NCBI GenBank assembly: GCA_021789595.1
Contig: JAJYJJ010000007.1
Coordinates: forward strand, 1-64,000
From: Nitrospirota bacterium
GTDB taxonomy: Bacteria; Nitrospirota; Thermodesulfovibrionia; UBA6902; JAJYJJ01
DNA length: 64,000 nucleotides
Direction: 5' to 3'
The position numbers and the translations under genes were made by a program. Under the pieces are notes generated by a model. It was not told where the DNA came from. It made no database searches and was given only the letters and a program-made list of their open reading frames with translations. This document shows positions 44,967 through 52,549 of the stretch, piece by piece. Each line of letters opens with the position of its first letter. Positions within the stretch are counted from its first letter, which is position 1.

Positions 44967-44996
44967 ACTTTAGCATAAATTAAAATTTGATGTCAA
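44967..44996 (-). promoter_or_regulatory. candidate promoter of the rnf operon
   Basis: On the minus strand: TTGACA (44996-44991), an 18-base spacer and TAAAGT (44972-44967). Initiation near 44960 would put the structured hairpin at the 5' end of the mRNA. Confidence 0.5.
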
Positions 44997-45040
44997 TAGA
45001 TTTCCTCCTATCAACGATTCTCCTATCATAAAATTTGCCC

Positions 45041-45070
45041 TTGACAAAAATTCTTTTGAGAGGATATATT
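45041..45070 (+). promoter_or_regulatory. candidate promoter of tusA
   Basis: TTGACA (45041-45046), an 18-base spacer and TATATT (45065-45070). Initiation near 45077 leaves a leader of about 25 bases with the ribosome site AAAGGAGGT. Confidence 0.65.
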
Positions 45071-45101
45071 TCAGATACCCTTATGAAAGGAGGTAGATAA
45101 T

Positions 45102-45341
45102 ATGGTTGACATAAAGGCTGATGTAACCTTAGATGCGAAGGGGCTTAGCTGCCCGATGCCTGTGCTTAAGACAAAGAAGGCAATTGATGGTATGCAGGTT
45201 GGACAGGTTCTCCTTGTTGAGGCAACGGACCCTGGCTCCAAGGCGGATATCCCTGCCCTTTTGAAGAGGACAGGCCATGAGCTTGTTGGTTCTAAGGAAG
45301 AAGGGAATGTCTTCTATTTCTACATAAAGAAGACCAAATAG
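45102..45341 (+). CDS. tusA: TusA-family sulfur carrier protein
   Basis: 79 residues. The motif LDAKGLSCPMPVLKTKKAI (about 10-28) holds the sulfur-carrying Cys in CPxP. TusA proteins pass persulfide sulfur between sulfurtransferases and, in dsr-containing bacteria, to the DsrE/DsrC system. It has its own promoter and is followed by a small hairpin 4 bases after the stop, then the dsrA promoter, so it is a monocistronic neighbour of the dsr operon. Confidence 0.93.
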   Translation: MVDIKADVTLDAKGLSCPMPVLKTKKAIDGMQVGQVLLVEATDPGSKADIPALLKRTGHELVGSKEEGNVFYFYIKKTK

Positions 45342-45345
45342 TTAT

Positions 45346-45360
45346 GGAGTTTCAAACTCC
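45346..45360 (+). terminator. weak hairpin after tusA
   Basis: GGAGTTT (45346-45352) and AAACTCC (45354-45360) are perfect arms around one base, so the effective loop must open the inner pairs. The following sequence TGACCATTATTCT has no T-run. Weak terminator candidate between tusA and dsrA. Confidence 0.4.
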
Positions 45361-45401
45361 TGACCATTATTCTAGATTATAGGTTAATTAAAAATTTTAA
45401 T

Positions 45402-45430
45402 TTGACAGAATGACAATAGGGCTCTAAAAT
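45402..45430 (+). promoter_or_regulatory. candidate dsrAB promoter
   Basis: TTGACA (45402-45407), a 17-base spacer and TAAAAT (45425-45430). Initiation near 45437 gives a 44-base leader ending in the GGAGGAAGAG ribosome site of dsrA. Confidence 0.65.
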
Positions 45431-45480
45431 GAGCAATTCCATTTATAGATGAATCAAATAAGATATTCAAGGAGGAAGAG

Positions 45481-46662
45481 ATGAGCGAAATGCGAAAAAC
45501 GCCATTGCTGGACGATCTGGAAAAAGGTCCGTGGCCAAGTTTTGTCACGGAGATGAAGAAGGCTGCCGCAAAAAGTGAGATGTCGAATGACCTGCTGGGC
45601 GCCCTGGAGCAGTGTTACAAAGATAAGAAGACCCATTGGAAGCATGGAGGTATCGTTGGTGTCCGCGGATATGGTGGTGGTGTTATAGGCAGATATTCTG
45701 ACATACCCGAGCAGTTCCCTGGCGTTGCCCACTTCCACACTGTCAGGGTTAATCAGCCGAGTGCATGGTTTTACAAGACAGATTCCCTGAGGGAGATATG
45801 CGGTATCTGGGATAAGTATGGCAGCGGTCTTACAAACTTTCATGGTTCAACAGGCGATATGATTTTGCTTGGGACAAAGACAGAAAACCTTGAGACTATT
45901 TTTGCGGAACTCTCATCGCGGGGCTGGGACCTTGGAGGCTCCGGTTCTGCATTAAGGACACCAAGCTGCTGTGTTGGACCGGCAAGGTGTGAATGGTCAA
46001 ACATAGACACCCTTGATATTACATACAGCCTGACAGAGGAATTTCAGGACGAGATGCACAGACCGGCATTTCCTTATAAGTATAAATTTAAGGTGTCAGG
46101 CTGTGCGGTAGATTGTGTTGCAGCGATTGCACGCGCCGACTGTGCAATAATAGGCACATGGAAAGGCGATATAAAGATCGATCAGGCAGAGGTTCAGAGA
46201 TATGCTAAAAATGGCATGGACATCAATGCGGAGATTGTCAACATGTGTCCGACCAAATGCATAACCTACAATGGAAAGGAATTAAAGATAGAGAATGAGG
46301 ACTGCAGTAGGTGTATGCATTGCATTACAAAGATGACAAAGGCATTAAGGCCTGGCGGAGAAAGAGGTGCGACAATCCTTATAGGCAGCCATGCCCCATT
46401 TGTCAAGGGTGCACAGCTTTCTCAGGTTATTGTGCCGTTTATGAAGATGGAGCCGCCATATACTGAGATTAAAGAGCTGACCCGTAAGATATGGGAATGG
46501 TGGGATGAGTACGGCAAGAACAGGGAAAGGATTGGCGAGTTGATTGAACGCAAGGGCATGAGAGATTTCCTTGAGTATATTGGCGTTGATCCGCATCCAG
46601 CCATGATAAAAGAACCGAGGAGGGATCCCTTCTATTTCTGGACAACAGATGAATTAAAATAA
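45481..46662 (+). CDS. dsrA: dissimilatory sulfite reductase alpha subunit
   Basis: 393 residues, slightly shorter than common DsrA (about 400-440). Siroheme/4Fe-4S ligands are visible as Cys164-x5-Cys170 (CVGPARC) and Cys208-x3-Cys212 (CAVDC). An inserted ferredoxin domain has Cys256, Cys260 and CSRCMHC (275-281). With DsrB it reduces sulfite, delivering sulfur to DsrC, in the cytoplasm. The start has GGAGGAAGAG. Context (dsrD, dsrC, dsrMKJOP) favours the reductive bacterial type, but the oxidative or disproportionation direction cannot be read from the subunit by eye. Confidence 0.97.
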   Translation: MSEMRKTPLLDDLEKGPWPSFVTEMKKAAAKSEMSNDLLGALEQCYKDKKTHWKHGGIVGVRGYGGGVIGRYSDIPEQFPGVAHFHTVRVNQPSAWFYKTDSLREICGIWDKYGSGLTNFHGSTGDMILLGTKTENLETIFAELSSRGWDLGGSGSALRTPSCCVGPARCEWSNIDTLDITYSLTEEFQDEMHRPAFPYKYKFKVSGCAVDCVAAIARADCAIIGTWKGDIKIDQAEVQRYAKNGMDINAEIVNMCPTKCITYNGKELKIENEDCSRCMHCITKMTKALRPGGERGATILIGSHAPFVKGAQLSQVIVPFMKMEPPYTEIKELTRKIWEWWDEYGKNRERIGELIERKGMRDFLEYIGVDPHPAMIKEPRRDPFYFWTTDELK

Positions 46663-46691
46663 ATATTAATTAATAAGGAGGAATAAAGATT

Positions 46692-47762
46692 ATGTCAACA
46701 CCGCAGAGAAAAACAGATATAGGGCCGCCTCATTATAAGCAATTTCTTCCACCCGTTATACAGAAGAATTATGGGCAGTGGAAGTATCATGAGGAATTGA
46801 GTGCAGGAGTAATGGTTCATGTTTCAGAGAGTGGAGATGAGATCTATACCGTAAGGGTTGCCTCTCCGAGACTCATAAGCACAGACTTTATCCGTGAGAT
46901 TAGCGATATTGCTGATAAATATTGCGATGGTTATCTGAGGTTTACATCAAGACACAATGTTGAGTTCCTTTTATCAGACAAGAGCAAGCTTGAGCCCTTA
47001 CAGAAAGAGCTTAAAGACAAAGGATTTGCCATTGGCGGCATTGGCAACAGGGTCAGCAACCTTGTGCATACACAGGGCTGGGTTCACTGCCATTCAGCAG
47101 CAACAGATGCATCTGGACTGGTCAAGGTGCTTATGGATGAGTTTTACGATTATTTCACTTCTAAGGAACTGCCAAGCAGGGTGAGGCTTGCTGTCGCCTG
47201 CTGCACTAATATGTGCGGCGCAGTTCACTGTTCTGATATTGCATTGGTCGGCGTTCATAGAAAACCTCCCATACCTGACCATGAGAGGATACCTAATCAA
47301 TGCGAGATCCCCTCTACTATTGGCTCGTGTCCAACAGGCGCTATAAGCCCCGACCCTGCAAAGAAGAGTTTGAAGATAAACGATGAGAAATGCATGTACT
47401 GCGGTAACTGTTATTCTGTCTGCCCTGCCTTACCCATTGCTGACCCCGACAATGACGGAGTTGCTATAGTTGTTGGTGGGAAGGTTGGCAGCCTGAGGAA
47501 TGGACCAAAGTTCTCTAAGCTTGTATACCCATGGCTACCCAATAACCCGCCGAGATGGCCAGAGGTTGTCAATGCTGTCAAGGGCATCCTTGAGGTGTAT
47601 GCAAAGAATGCAAGGAAGCATGAAAGGGTTGGAGAATGGGTTGAAAGAATAGGATGGGAGAAGTTCTTTAAATTGACAGGGATACCATTTACATTCCAGC
47701 ATATAGACGACTTCACCTTTGCAAGGGAAACATGGAGAACATCAGCGGCATTTAAATGGTAA
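46692..47762 (+). CDS. dsrB: dissimilatory sulfite reductase beta subunit
   Basis: 356 residues, normal length. Siroheme-4Fe-4S ligands appear in VACCTNMCGAVHC (about 168-180). A ferredoxin domain carries CEIPSTIGSCPTGAI and CMYCGNCYSVCPALP. The start TPQRKTDIGPPHYKQFLPPVI is typical of DsrB. AAGGAGGAA precedes the ATG. The stop is followed by a strong hairpin before dsrD. Confidence 0.98.
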   Translation: MSTPQRKTDIGPPHYKQFLPPVIQKNYGQWKYHEELSAGVMVHVSESGDEIYTVRVASPRLISTDFIREISDIADKYCDGYLRFTSRHNVEFLLSDKSKLEPLQKELKDKGFAIGGIGNRVSNLVHTQGWVHCHSAATDASGLVKVLMDEFYDYFTSKELPSRVRLAVACCTNMCGAVHCSDIALVGVHRKPPIPDHERIPNQCEIPSTIGSCPTGAISPDPAKKSLKINDEKCMYCGNCYSVCPALPIADPDNDGVAIVVGGKVGSLRNGPKFSKLVYPWLPNNPPRWPEVVNAVKGILEVYAKNARKHERVGEWVERIGWEKFFKLTGIPFTFQHIDDFTFARETWRTSAAFKW

Positions 47763-47768
47763 CAGTCA

Positions 47769-47804
47769 ATTTAAAGGGGCGTATTAAGATACGCCCCTTT
47801 AAAT
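47769..47804 (+). other. 16-bp perfect intercistronic hairpin between dsrB and dsrD
   Basis: ATTTAAAGGGGCGTAT (47769-47784), loop TAAG, and the exact complement at 47789-47804. It starts seven bases after the dsrB stop and ends before the dsrD ribosome site AAAAGGGGG. There is no T-run after it. Likely roles are protecting the 3' end of dsrAB mRNA after processing or partly attenuating transcription into dsrD. Confidence 0.8.
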
Positions 47805-47819
47805 GAAAAGGGGGTTGAG

Positions 47820-48038
47820 ATGGAAAAAGAGGAGATTAAACAAAAGATATATGGTTTGGTGGAAAAGTCTGTCGGCAAAAAGAAATTGAAATCTTCTGAT
47901 ATCCAGAAGACCATATCAGCAGAAGCTGGCATCGCAAGGGATGAAGTAAAAGATGCACTGAGAGAACTGATTGATGAAGGAAAACTGATATACACCTATT
48001 TTGGAGGGAGTTTCGTAGAGATTCCGCCAAAGCAATAA
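47820..48038 (+). CDS. dsrD: DsrD, sulfite reduction accessory protein
   Basis: 72 residues with a winged-helix-like pattern (KKLKSSDIQKTISAEAGIARDEVKDALRELIDEGKLIYTYFGGSFVEIP). DsrD is known to stimulate DsrAB sulfite reduction and is used as a marker of the reductive Dsr pathway, also present in some disproportionators. Ribosome site AAAAGGGGG eight bases before the ATG. It follows dsrB after the hairpin. Confidence 0.95.
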   Translation: MEKEEIKQKIYGLVEKSVGKKKLKSSDIQKTISAEAGIARDEVKDALRELIDEGKLIYTYFGGSFVEIPPKQ

Positions 48039-48055
48039 ACAGATCTTGTAGAATT

Positions 48056-49528
48056 GTGTCTTTATATTGTCCAAGGGTGGTAATTGCAGGGCTGAAGGGC
48101 GGCTCTGGCAAGACCACATGTGCTCTGGGCATAATCAAGGCCTGGAGGGATAAAGGTCTAAATTTAATACCCTTCAAAAAGGGTCCGGATTATATTGATG
48201 CAGGGTGGCTTGCATCAGCCGCAGGTTTTCCCTGTTATAATCTTGACCCTTTTTTAATTGGAAGACAGCAGGTTCTATCATCATTTTCTTTGCATATAAG
48301 TGGTGCCGATGGTGCTGTCATAGAGGGTAATAGAGGGCTTTACGACGGCATGGATGTAAATGGCACTTATAGTACATCCGAACTTGCAAAACTCCTTAAG
48401 GCACCTGTTGTCCTTATAATAGACTGCAGCAAGGTTACAAGGACTGTTGCAGCCATGGTTCTTGGATGCCAGAGATTCGACCCCGATGTCAACATCAATG
48501 GGGTCATACTCAATCAGATAGCAGGCAGCAGGCATGAATCCATTATACGCTCATCCATAGAGCAGTACTGCAATATCCCTGTGCTTGGAGCAATACCGAG
48601 ATTAAAGGAAGAGTATTTTCCAGAGAGGCATATGGGTCTTACGCCTTTTCAAGAGCATCCAGAGGTTGAAATGGCTCTTGCAGCTAACGCAGATATAGCG
48701 AGGAAATATCTTGATTTAGATTGGATATGGAGGATTGCCAAGGAGGCAGCTCCGCTGGAGGTCTGTTCGGGGCTTGAAGATCTCCCTTCTACCAAAGAGG
48801 GCAAAAAGGGCAAAGAGGGGATAGGCAGGTTAATTAGCCTGTCATCTGTTACTCCACAGTCATCCCCCAGGATTGGGGTTATAAAGGATTCTGCTTTTCA
48901 GTTTTATTATCCTGAAAACATTGAGGAGCTTGAAAGACGCGGGGCAAGGATAGTTGAGATAAGCGCCCTGACAGAGAAGGTGTTCCCTGATATAGATGCC
49001 CTTTATATTGGCGGTGGTTTTCCAGAGACGCATGCAATAGCCCTGGCAGAGAATATGGGTTTTCGCAATTCGCTGAAGAAGGCTGTTGAAGGCGGGCTTC
49101 CCGTTTATGCTGAATGCGGCGGCCTCATGTATCTGGGGGAGGGCATTGTATTGGAAGATAAAACCTATCCAATGACAGGGGTTTTCCCGATTGTGTTTGG
49201 TCTTGACAGGCGGCCTCAGGCGCATGGGTATTCGATAATCGAAGTGGAGCACTCAAATCCTTACTATCCCGTAGGCATCACCCTGAGAGGCCATGAATTC
49301 CATTATTCAAGGGCACTAAGGATAGGAGAGAAGGCAGGCATATATATGGCATTCATAGTCAGAAGAGGACAGGGGATAAAAGACAGGATGGACGGCATCT
49401 GCTATAAAAATACCCTTGCAACCTATACCCATCTCCATGCACTTGGAGCAAGTGAGTGGGCTGACGGCCTTATAGAGAGGGCAGTATCCTATATGGCATC
49501 TTTTAAAAATAGAGAAACCGGCATATGA
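48056..49528 (+). CDS. cbiA: CbiA/DsrN-type cobyrinate a,c-diamide synthase-like amidotransferase
   Basis: 490 residues from a GTG. The N-terminal ATPase domain has GLKGGSGKTTCALGIIKAW and the substrate loop FKKGPDYIDAGWL. The C-terminal class I glutaminase-like domain has YAECGGLMYLG with the active-site Cys and GHEFHYS. In dsr loci this protein is called DsrN and is thought to amidate siroheme for DsrAB; cobalamin synthesis is the alternative. A low-complexity linker (about 243-260, TKEGKKGKEGIG) separates the domains. The start has no clear ribosome site; it lies 17 bases after dsrD. It overlaps the next gene by four bases. Confidence 0.9.
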   Translation: MSLYCPRVVIAGLKGGSGKTTCALGIIKAWRDKGLNLIPFKKGPDYIDAGWLASAAGFPCYNLDPFLIGRQQVLSSFSLHISGADGAVIEGNRGLYDGMDVNGTYSTSELAKLLKAPVVLIIDCSKVTRTVAAMVLGCQRFDPDVNINGVILNQIAGSRHESIIRSSIEQYCNIPVLGAIPRLKEEYFPERHMGLTPFQEHPEVEMALAANADIARKYLDLDWIWRIAKEAAPLEVCSGLEDLPSTKEGKKGKEGIGRLISLSSVTPQSSPRIGVIKDSAFQFYYPENIEELERRGARIVEISALTEKVFPDIDALYIGGGFPETHAIALAENMGFRNSLKKAVEGGLPVYAECGGLMYLGEGIVLEDKTYPMTGVFPIVFGLDRRPQAHGYSIIEVEHSNPYYPVGITLRGHEFHYSRALRIGEKAGIYMAFIVRRGQGIKDRMDGICYKNTLATYTHLHALGASEWADGLIERAVSYMASFKNRETGI

Positions 49529-50190
49529 CTTCAAAAGACAAGGTAGTAGAGCTTATCCAGGATAAGAGCTATGACCAATTAACTGAGCTCGCAAAAAAGA
49601 ATAAGGGTATATTCAGGAATATGCTGTCCCTGACCTATGATAAGGGTGAGGCGATATGCTGGCTTACCATAGAGGCGATTGGTGTAGTTTCAGGCAGGAT
49701 AGCCGTGGAGAGACCAGAAGTCGTAAGGGACCTTATACACAGATTGTTATATTCCATGAGCGATGAATCGGGGGGGATAGGATGGAGTTCGCCTGAGATA
49801 CTCGGCGAGATAGTAAGGAACAGTCCTGATCTATTTCCAGATATTGCGCCTGTCATAACCTCTTTCCACGATGAGGAGATGTTCAGATGCGGCGTATTCA
49901 GGGCTATTGGGAGGATTGGCAGCGTAAGGCAGGATCTTGTTAAGTCGAGTACAGAAATATTGCTGGGTTACCTCAGTCATCCTGACCCATCGGTGAGAGG
50001 ATATGCGGTATGGGCATTGGGGGAGCTGATGGCAATGGATGCCTTGGGTAAGCTTGAGACAATGATGGATGATAACGGCCGCTTTATGATCTACGAGGAC
50101 GGCAAACTATCAGAGATAACTGTAGGGATGGCGGCGAAGGAGGCGATAAAAAAGATTAACCGAAAACAATTGCAAGGTTTGACGCATTGA
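49525..50190 (+). CDS. HEAT-repeat protein of the dsr operon
   Basis: 221 residues of all-helical HEAT/PBS-lyase-like repeats. The clearest are CGVFRAIGRIGSVRQDLVKSS and HPDPSVRGYAVWALGELMAMD in the C-terminal half. There is no signal peptide and no catalytic motif. The ATGA overlap with cbiA shows operon membership. HEAT proteins act as scaffolds, so an assembly or insertion role for siroheme or DsrAB is a guess; I do not recognise a named gene. Confidence 0.75.
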   Translation: MTSKDKVVELIQDKSYDQLTELAKKNKGIFRNMLSLTYDKGEAICWLTIEAIGVVSGRIAVERPEVVRDLIHRLLYSMSDESGGIGWSSPEILGEIVRNSPDLFPDIAPVITSFHDEEMFRCGVFRAIGRIGSVRQDLVKSSTEILLGYLSHPDPSVRGYAVWALGELMAMDALGKLETMMDDNGRFMIYEDGKLSEITVGMAAKEAIKKINRKQLQGLTH

Positions 50191-50462
50191 AGTTTCATTT
50201 TTATGAAATCTTATAGTTAATGGATTAGGTAGATAAATAATTGTGATTTAATGATAAGTTTTTTTTATTTGACTATCAGAGAACTTATATATTAGTATGC
50301 TATACTTTTCTTAACTTTGTTTGTATAGACAGATAAGATTGCAAGAAAAGATGATTTAGGTATAGGTGACTGTTTCAATGCATATCTGGTCCGCTGAGGC
50401 ATAAGGTTAGATAAGGGTGGATTGCTTTCTTTAAATCTTAGATGTAGAAAGGGGTGACGCAG
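50191..50462 (+). promoter_or_regulatory. A/T-rich intergenic region with possible dsrC promoter
   Basis: 272 bases, distinctly A/T-rich. TTGACT (50269-50274) with an 18-base spacer and TAGTAT (50293-50298) is a moderate promoter match, four of six at the -10. The leader would be about 155 bases and ends in the ribosome site AAAGGGG. dsrC is often expressed separately and highly, which fits a promoter here. No other feature is seen. Confidence 0.4.
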
Positions 50463-50798
50463 ATGCCAACAATGGAGTTTCAGGGAAAACAGTATGAAGT
50501 AGACGAGGACGGTTATCTGGTAAACCTGGATGACTGGAATAAGGAGCTTGCAGGGCACATAGCAAAGCTTGAAGGCGTTGATATGAGCGATGCTCACTGG
50601 GAGGTCGTTAATTTCCTCAGGGATTACTACCAGAAGTATCAGATTGCTCCTATGATAAAGATTCTGGTTAAAGAGATCGGTAAGGCTATGGGACCTGAAA
50701 AGGGCAATACAAAATACCTCTATGAGCTTTATCCTGGAGGGCCTGCAAAACAGGCATGTAAGATAGCAGGGCTTCCCAAGCCAACTGGCTGCGTATAA
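50463..50798 (+). CDS. dsrC: DsrC sulfur carrier / DsrAB partner
   Basis: 111 residues from the ATG at 50463 (ribosome site AAAGGGG; a GTG nine bases earlier would overlap that site). The flexible C-terminus KQACKIAGLPKPTGCV has both redox cysteines, Cys100 and the penultimate Cys110, ten residues apart, as in true DsrC and unlike TusE. DsrC accepts sulfur from DsrAB as a trisulfide that is reduced through DsrMKJOP. It is flanked by unusual intergenic regions on both sides. Confidence 0.97.
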   Translation: MPTMEFQGKQYEVDEDGYLVNLDDWNKELAGHIAKLEGVDMSDAHWEVVNFLRDYYQKYQIAPMIKILVKEIGKAMGPEKGNTKYLYELYPGGPAKQACKIAGLPKPTGCV

Positions 50799-50827
50799 GT
50801 CCTGGGTTTAAGAATAGTTTAAGGATT

Positions 50828-50901
50828 GGTGCCCCTTTTATAGATTCAGAGGGGTACCGTCTTTGAACTAAGGCCTCTTGGAAGATGAGGTGCTATCTTC
50901 C
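50828..50901 (+). ncRNA. structured intergenic element between dsrC and the RsbRD-like gene
   Basis: Two stem-loops lie in a 189-base gap. The first pairs GGTGCCCCT (50828-50836) with AGGGGTACC (50850-50858), nine pairs including one G-U. The second pairs GGAAGAT (50880-50886) with ATCTTCC (50895-50901) around an eight-base loop. Neither is followed by T-runs. The remaining 80 bases to the ATG at 50988 look non-coding. It may be a leader RNA, a processing site or a stabilising 3' end of dsrC mRNA. Confidence 0.4.
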
Positions 50902-50987
50902 GTGCTGTACTGTAGTGGTAGTGCTTTGCCCGTATTGCTTTAGCGAAGGGTTTCCTCTGCTTAGAACCTGTAAGGAGCGGACATGAA

Positions 50988-51539
50988 ATGGAAATGAAGC
51001 TGAAGGATGTCTTAAGAGAAAAGAAGCCTGCTATTTTGAAGAGATGGTTTGATGTGATATTGGAGACATATCCTGCTGAAACTGCAGACTTCTTAAAAGG
51101 GCAAAAAGACAGGTTTACAGGTCCGGTAGGATATACTATCTATGAGGGGATAGATGCTCTTATTGATGGGCTCATCGAGGAGATGCCTCTTGAGAAGGCC
51201 TCTCCCTTTTTGGACAGTATCATCAGGATCAGGGCTGTACAGGATTTTTCTCCTTCTCAGGCCGTAGCCTTCATCTTCCAACTGAAAAGGATAATCAGGG
51301 AAGAACTTATGGATGAGGCGCATGGCACTCTGTATGCTGGGGCATTGTCTGCGTTCGAGTCAAAAATAGATGCCCTTGCACTTGTCTCCTTTGATATATA
51401 CATGAAATGCCGTGAGAAGATCTATGAGCTGAAGGCAAACGAGGCGAGGAATATGACCTTCAGACTGCTGCAGAGGGCAAATCAGTTATATGGAATACAG
51501 GAGCAAGGCCCAAATGTTGAAACAACGAATCTAAAATAA
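50988..51539 (+). CDS. RsbRD-N-terminal-domain protein of the dsrMKJOP operon
   Basis: 183 residues, all-helical, beginning MEMKLKDVLREKKPAILKRWFDVILETYP. The form (RWFDVILETYPAETADFL, then FSPSQAVAFIFQLKRIIREEL) matches the RsbRD N-terminal sensor-like domain found in stressosome proteins. The STAS domain of RsbR is absent. Genes of this type occur before dsrM in several sulfate reducers. AAGGAG lies 10 bases before the ATG; an out-of-frame ATG at 50983 precedes it. It is nine bases before the dsrM GTG. A sensory or assembly role is inference. Confidence 0.75.
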   Translation: MEMKLKDVLREKKPAILKRWFDVILETYPAETADFLKGQKDRFTGPVGYTIYEGIDALIDGLIEEMPLEKASPFLDSIIRIRAVQDFSPSQAVAFIFQLKRIIREELMDEAHGTLYAGALSAFESKIDALALVSFDIYMKCREKIYELKANEARNMTFRLLQRANQLYGIQEQGPNVETTNLK

Positions 51540-51557
51540 AGAAAAGAGGTGAACAGA

Positions 51558-52547
51558 ATGGGAGCCTTATTTTCCTTTGTTGCAGTCATATTGCTTATCC
51601 TGCTTGCCTATGTTGGAGTTGAGGTTGCCGGCATGCAGCCTATCTTCGGAATTGTTATACCTTATGCTGCAGTTCTGACATTCATTGCCGGGGTTATTTA
51701 TCGCGTAATAAAATGGGGAAGGTCGCCTATCCCTTTCCACATCCCCACAACCTGCGGCCAGCAAAAATCCCTCCCGTGGATAAAACAAAATAAACTTGAA
51801 AACCCCTCCAGCAGCACAGGTGTAATCGGCAGAATGGCGCTTGAGGTATTTCTTTTCCGTTCCCTTTTCAGACTCAGTAAAAGCGAATTGAGGGATGGAA
51901 GACTCGCCTATGGTTCTGATAAGTGGCTGTGGTTGGCAGGGATGGCATTTCACTGGTCATTTTTGATCGTGCTGCTCCGACATATCAGGTTTTTTGCAAC
52001 CCCTGTCCCTTCATACCTAAATCTATTAGAGAGTCTTGATGGTTTTCTGCAGGTCGGTGTCCCAAGGCTTTTTATGACAGGGATAATATTGTTGCTGGCT
52101 GTGACCTACCTCCTGCTCAGAAGGTTTTATATACCTCAGGTTCGCTATATCTCCCTTACATCTGATTATATCCCGCTCTTTCTGATTATGGCAGTCGCCT
52201 CTACAGGTATTCTCATGAGATATTTCTTCAAGGTAGATATTGTGGGCGTGAAGGAGCTGACAATGGGTTTAGTTAGCTTTAATCCTACCATTCCCAAGGG
52301 GATCGGCGTTATATTTTATATCCACATATTCCTTATCAGTATCCTGTTTGCCTACTTCCCATTCAGCAAGCTGGTGCATATGGGCGGTGTGTTTCTTAGC
52401 CCTACAAGGAATCTGGCAAATAATAGCCGCATGGTAAGACACATCAATCCATGGAATTATCCTGTCAAATTCCATTCATATGAAGAGTATGAGGAGGAAT
52501 TCAGAAAGAAAATGAAAGACGCTGGGATACCAGTGGAAAAGGAGTGA
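51558..52547 (+). CDS. dsrM: DsrM, membrane cytochrome b subunit
   Basis: About 329 residues from the ATG at 51558, preceded by AGAGGTG (the GTG in that site at 51549 is in frame but unlikely as start). Two N-terminal helices, then a NarI-like haem b domain with several membrane helices and histidines (WLAGMAFHWSFLIVLLRHIRFF, FYIHIFLISILFAYFPFSKLVHM). It oxidises menaquinol and passes electrons to DsrK. Its stop overlaps the ribosome region of dsrK. Confidence 0.94.
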   Translation: MGALFSFVAVILLILLAYVGVEVAGMQPIFGIVIPYAAVLTFIAGVIYRVIKWGRSPIPFHIPTTCGQQKSLPWIKQNKLENPSSSTGVIGRMALEVFLFRSLFRLSKSELRDGRLAYGSDKWLWLAGMAFHWSFLIVLLRHIRFFATPVPSYLNLLESLDGFLQVGVPRLFMTGIILLLAVTYLLLRRFYIPQVRYISLTSDYIPLFLIMAVASTGILMRYFFKVDIVGVKELTMGLVSFNPTIPKGIGVIFYIHIFLISILFAYFPFSKLVHMGGVFLSPTRNLANNSRMVRHINPWNYPVKFHSYEEYEEEFRKKMKDAGIPVEKE

Positions 52548-52549
52548 GT

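Noticed and set aside
48780-48835. G/A-rich linker in cbiA resembling the dispersed repeats
   Set aside because: Only part of it resembles the repeat arms and there is no clear hairpin; a normal interdomain linker is as likely.
50191-50462. Riboswitch before dsrC
   Set aside because: The region is A/T-rich with no clear paired arms or known aptamer core, so only a promoter is suggested.
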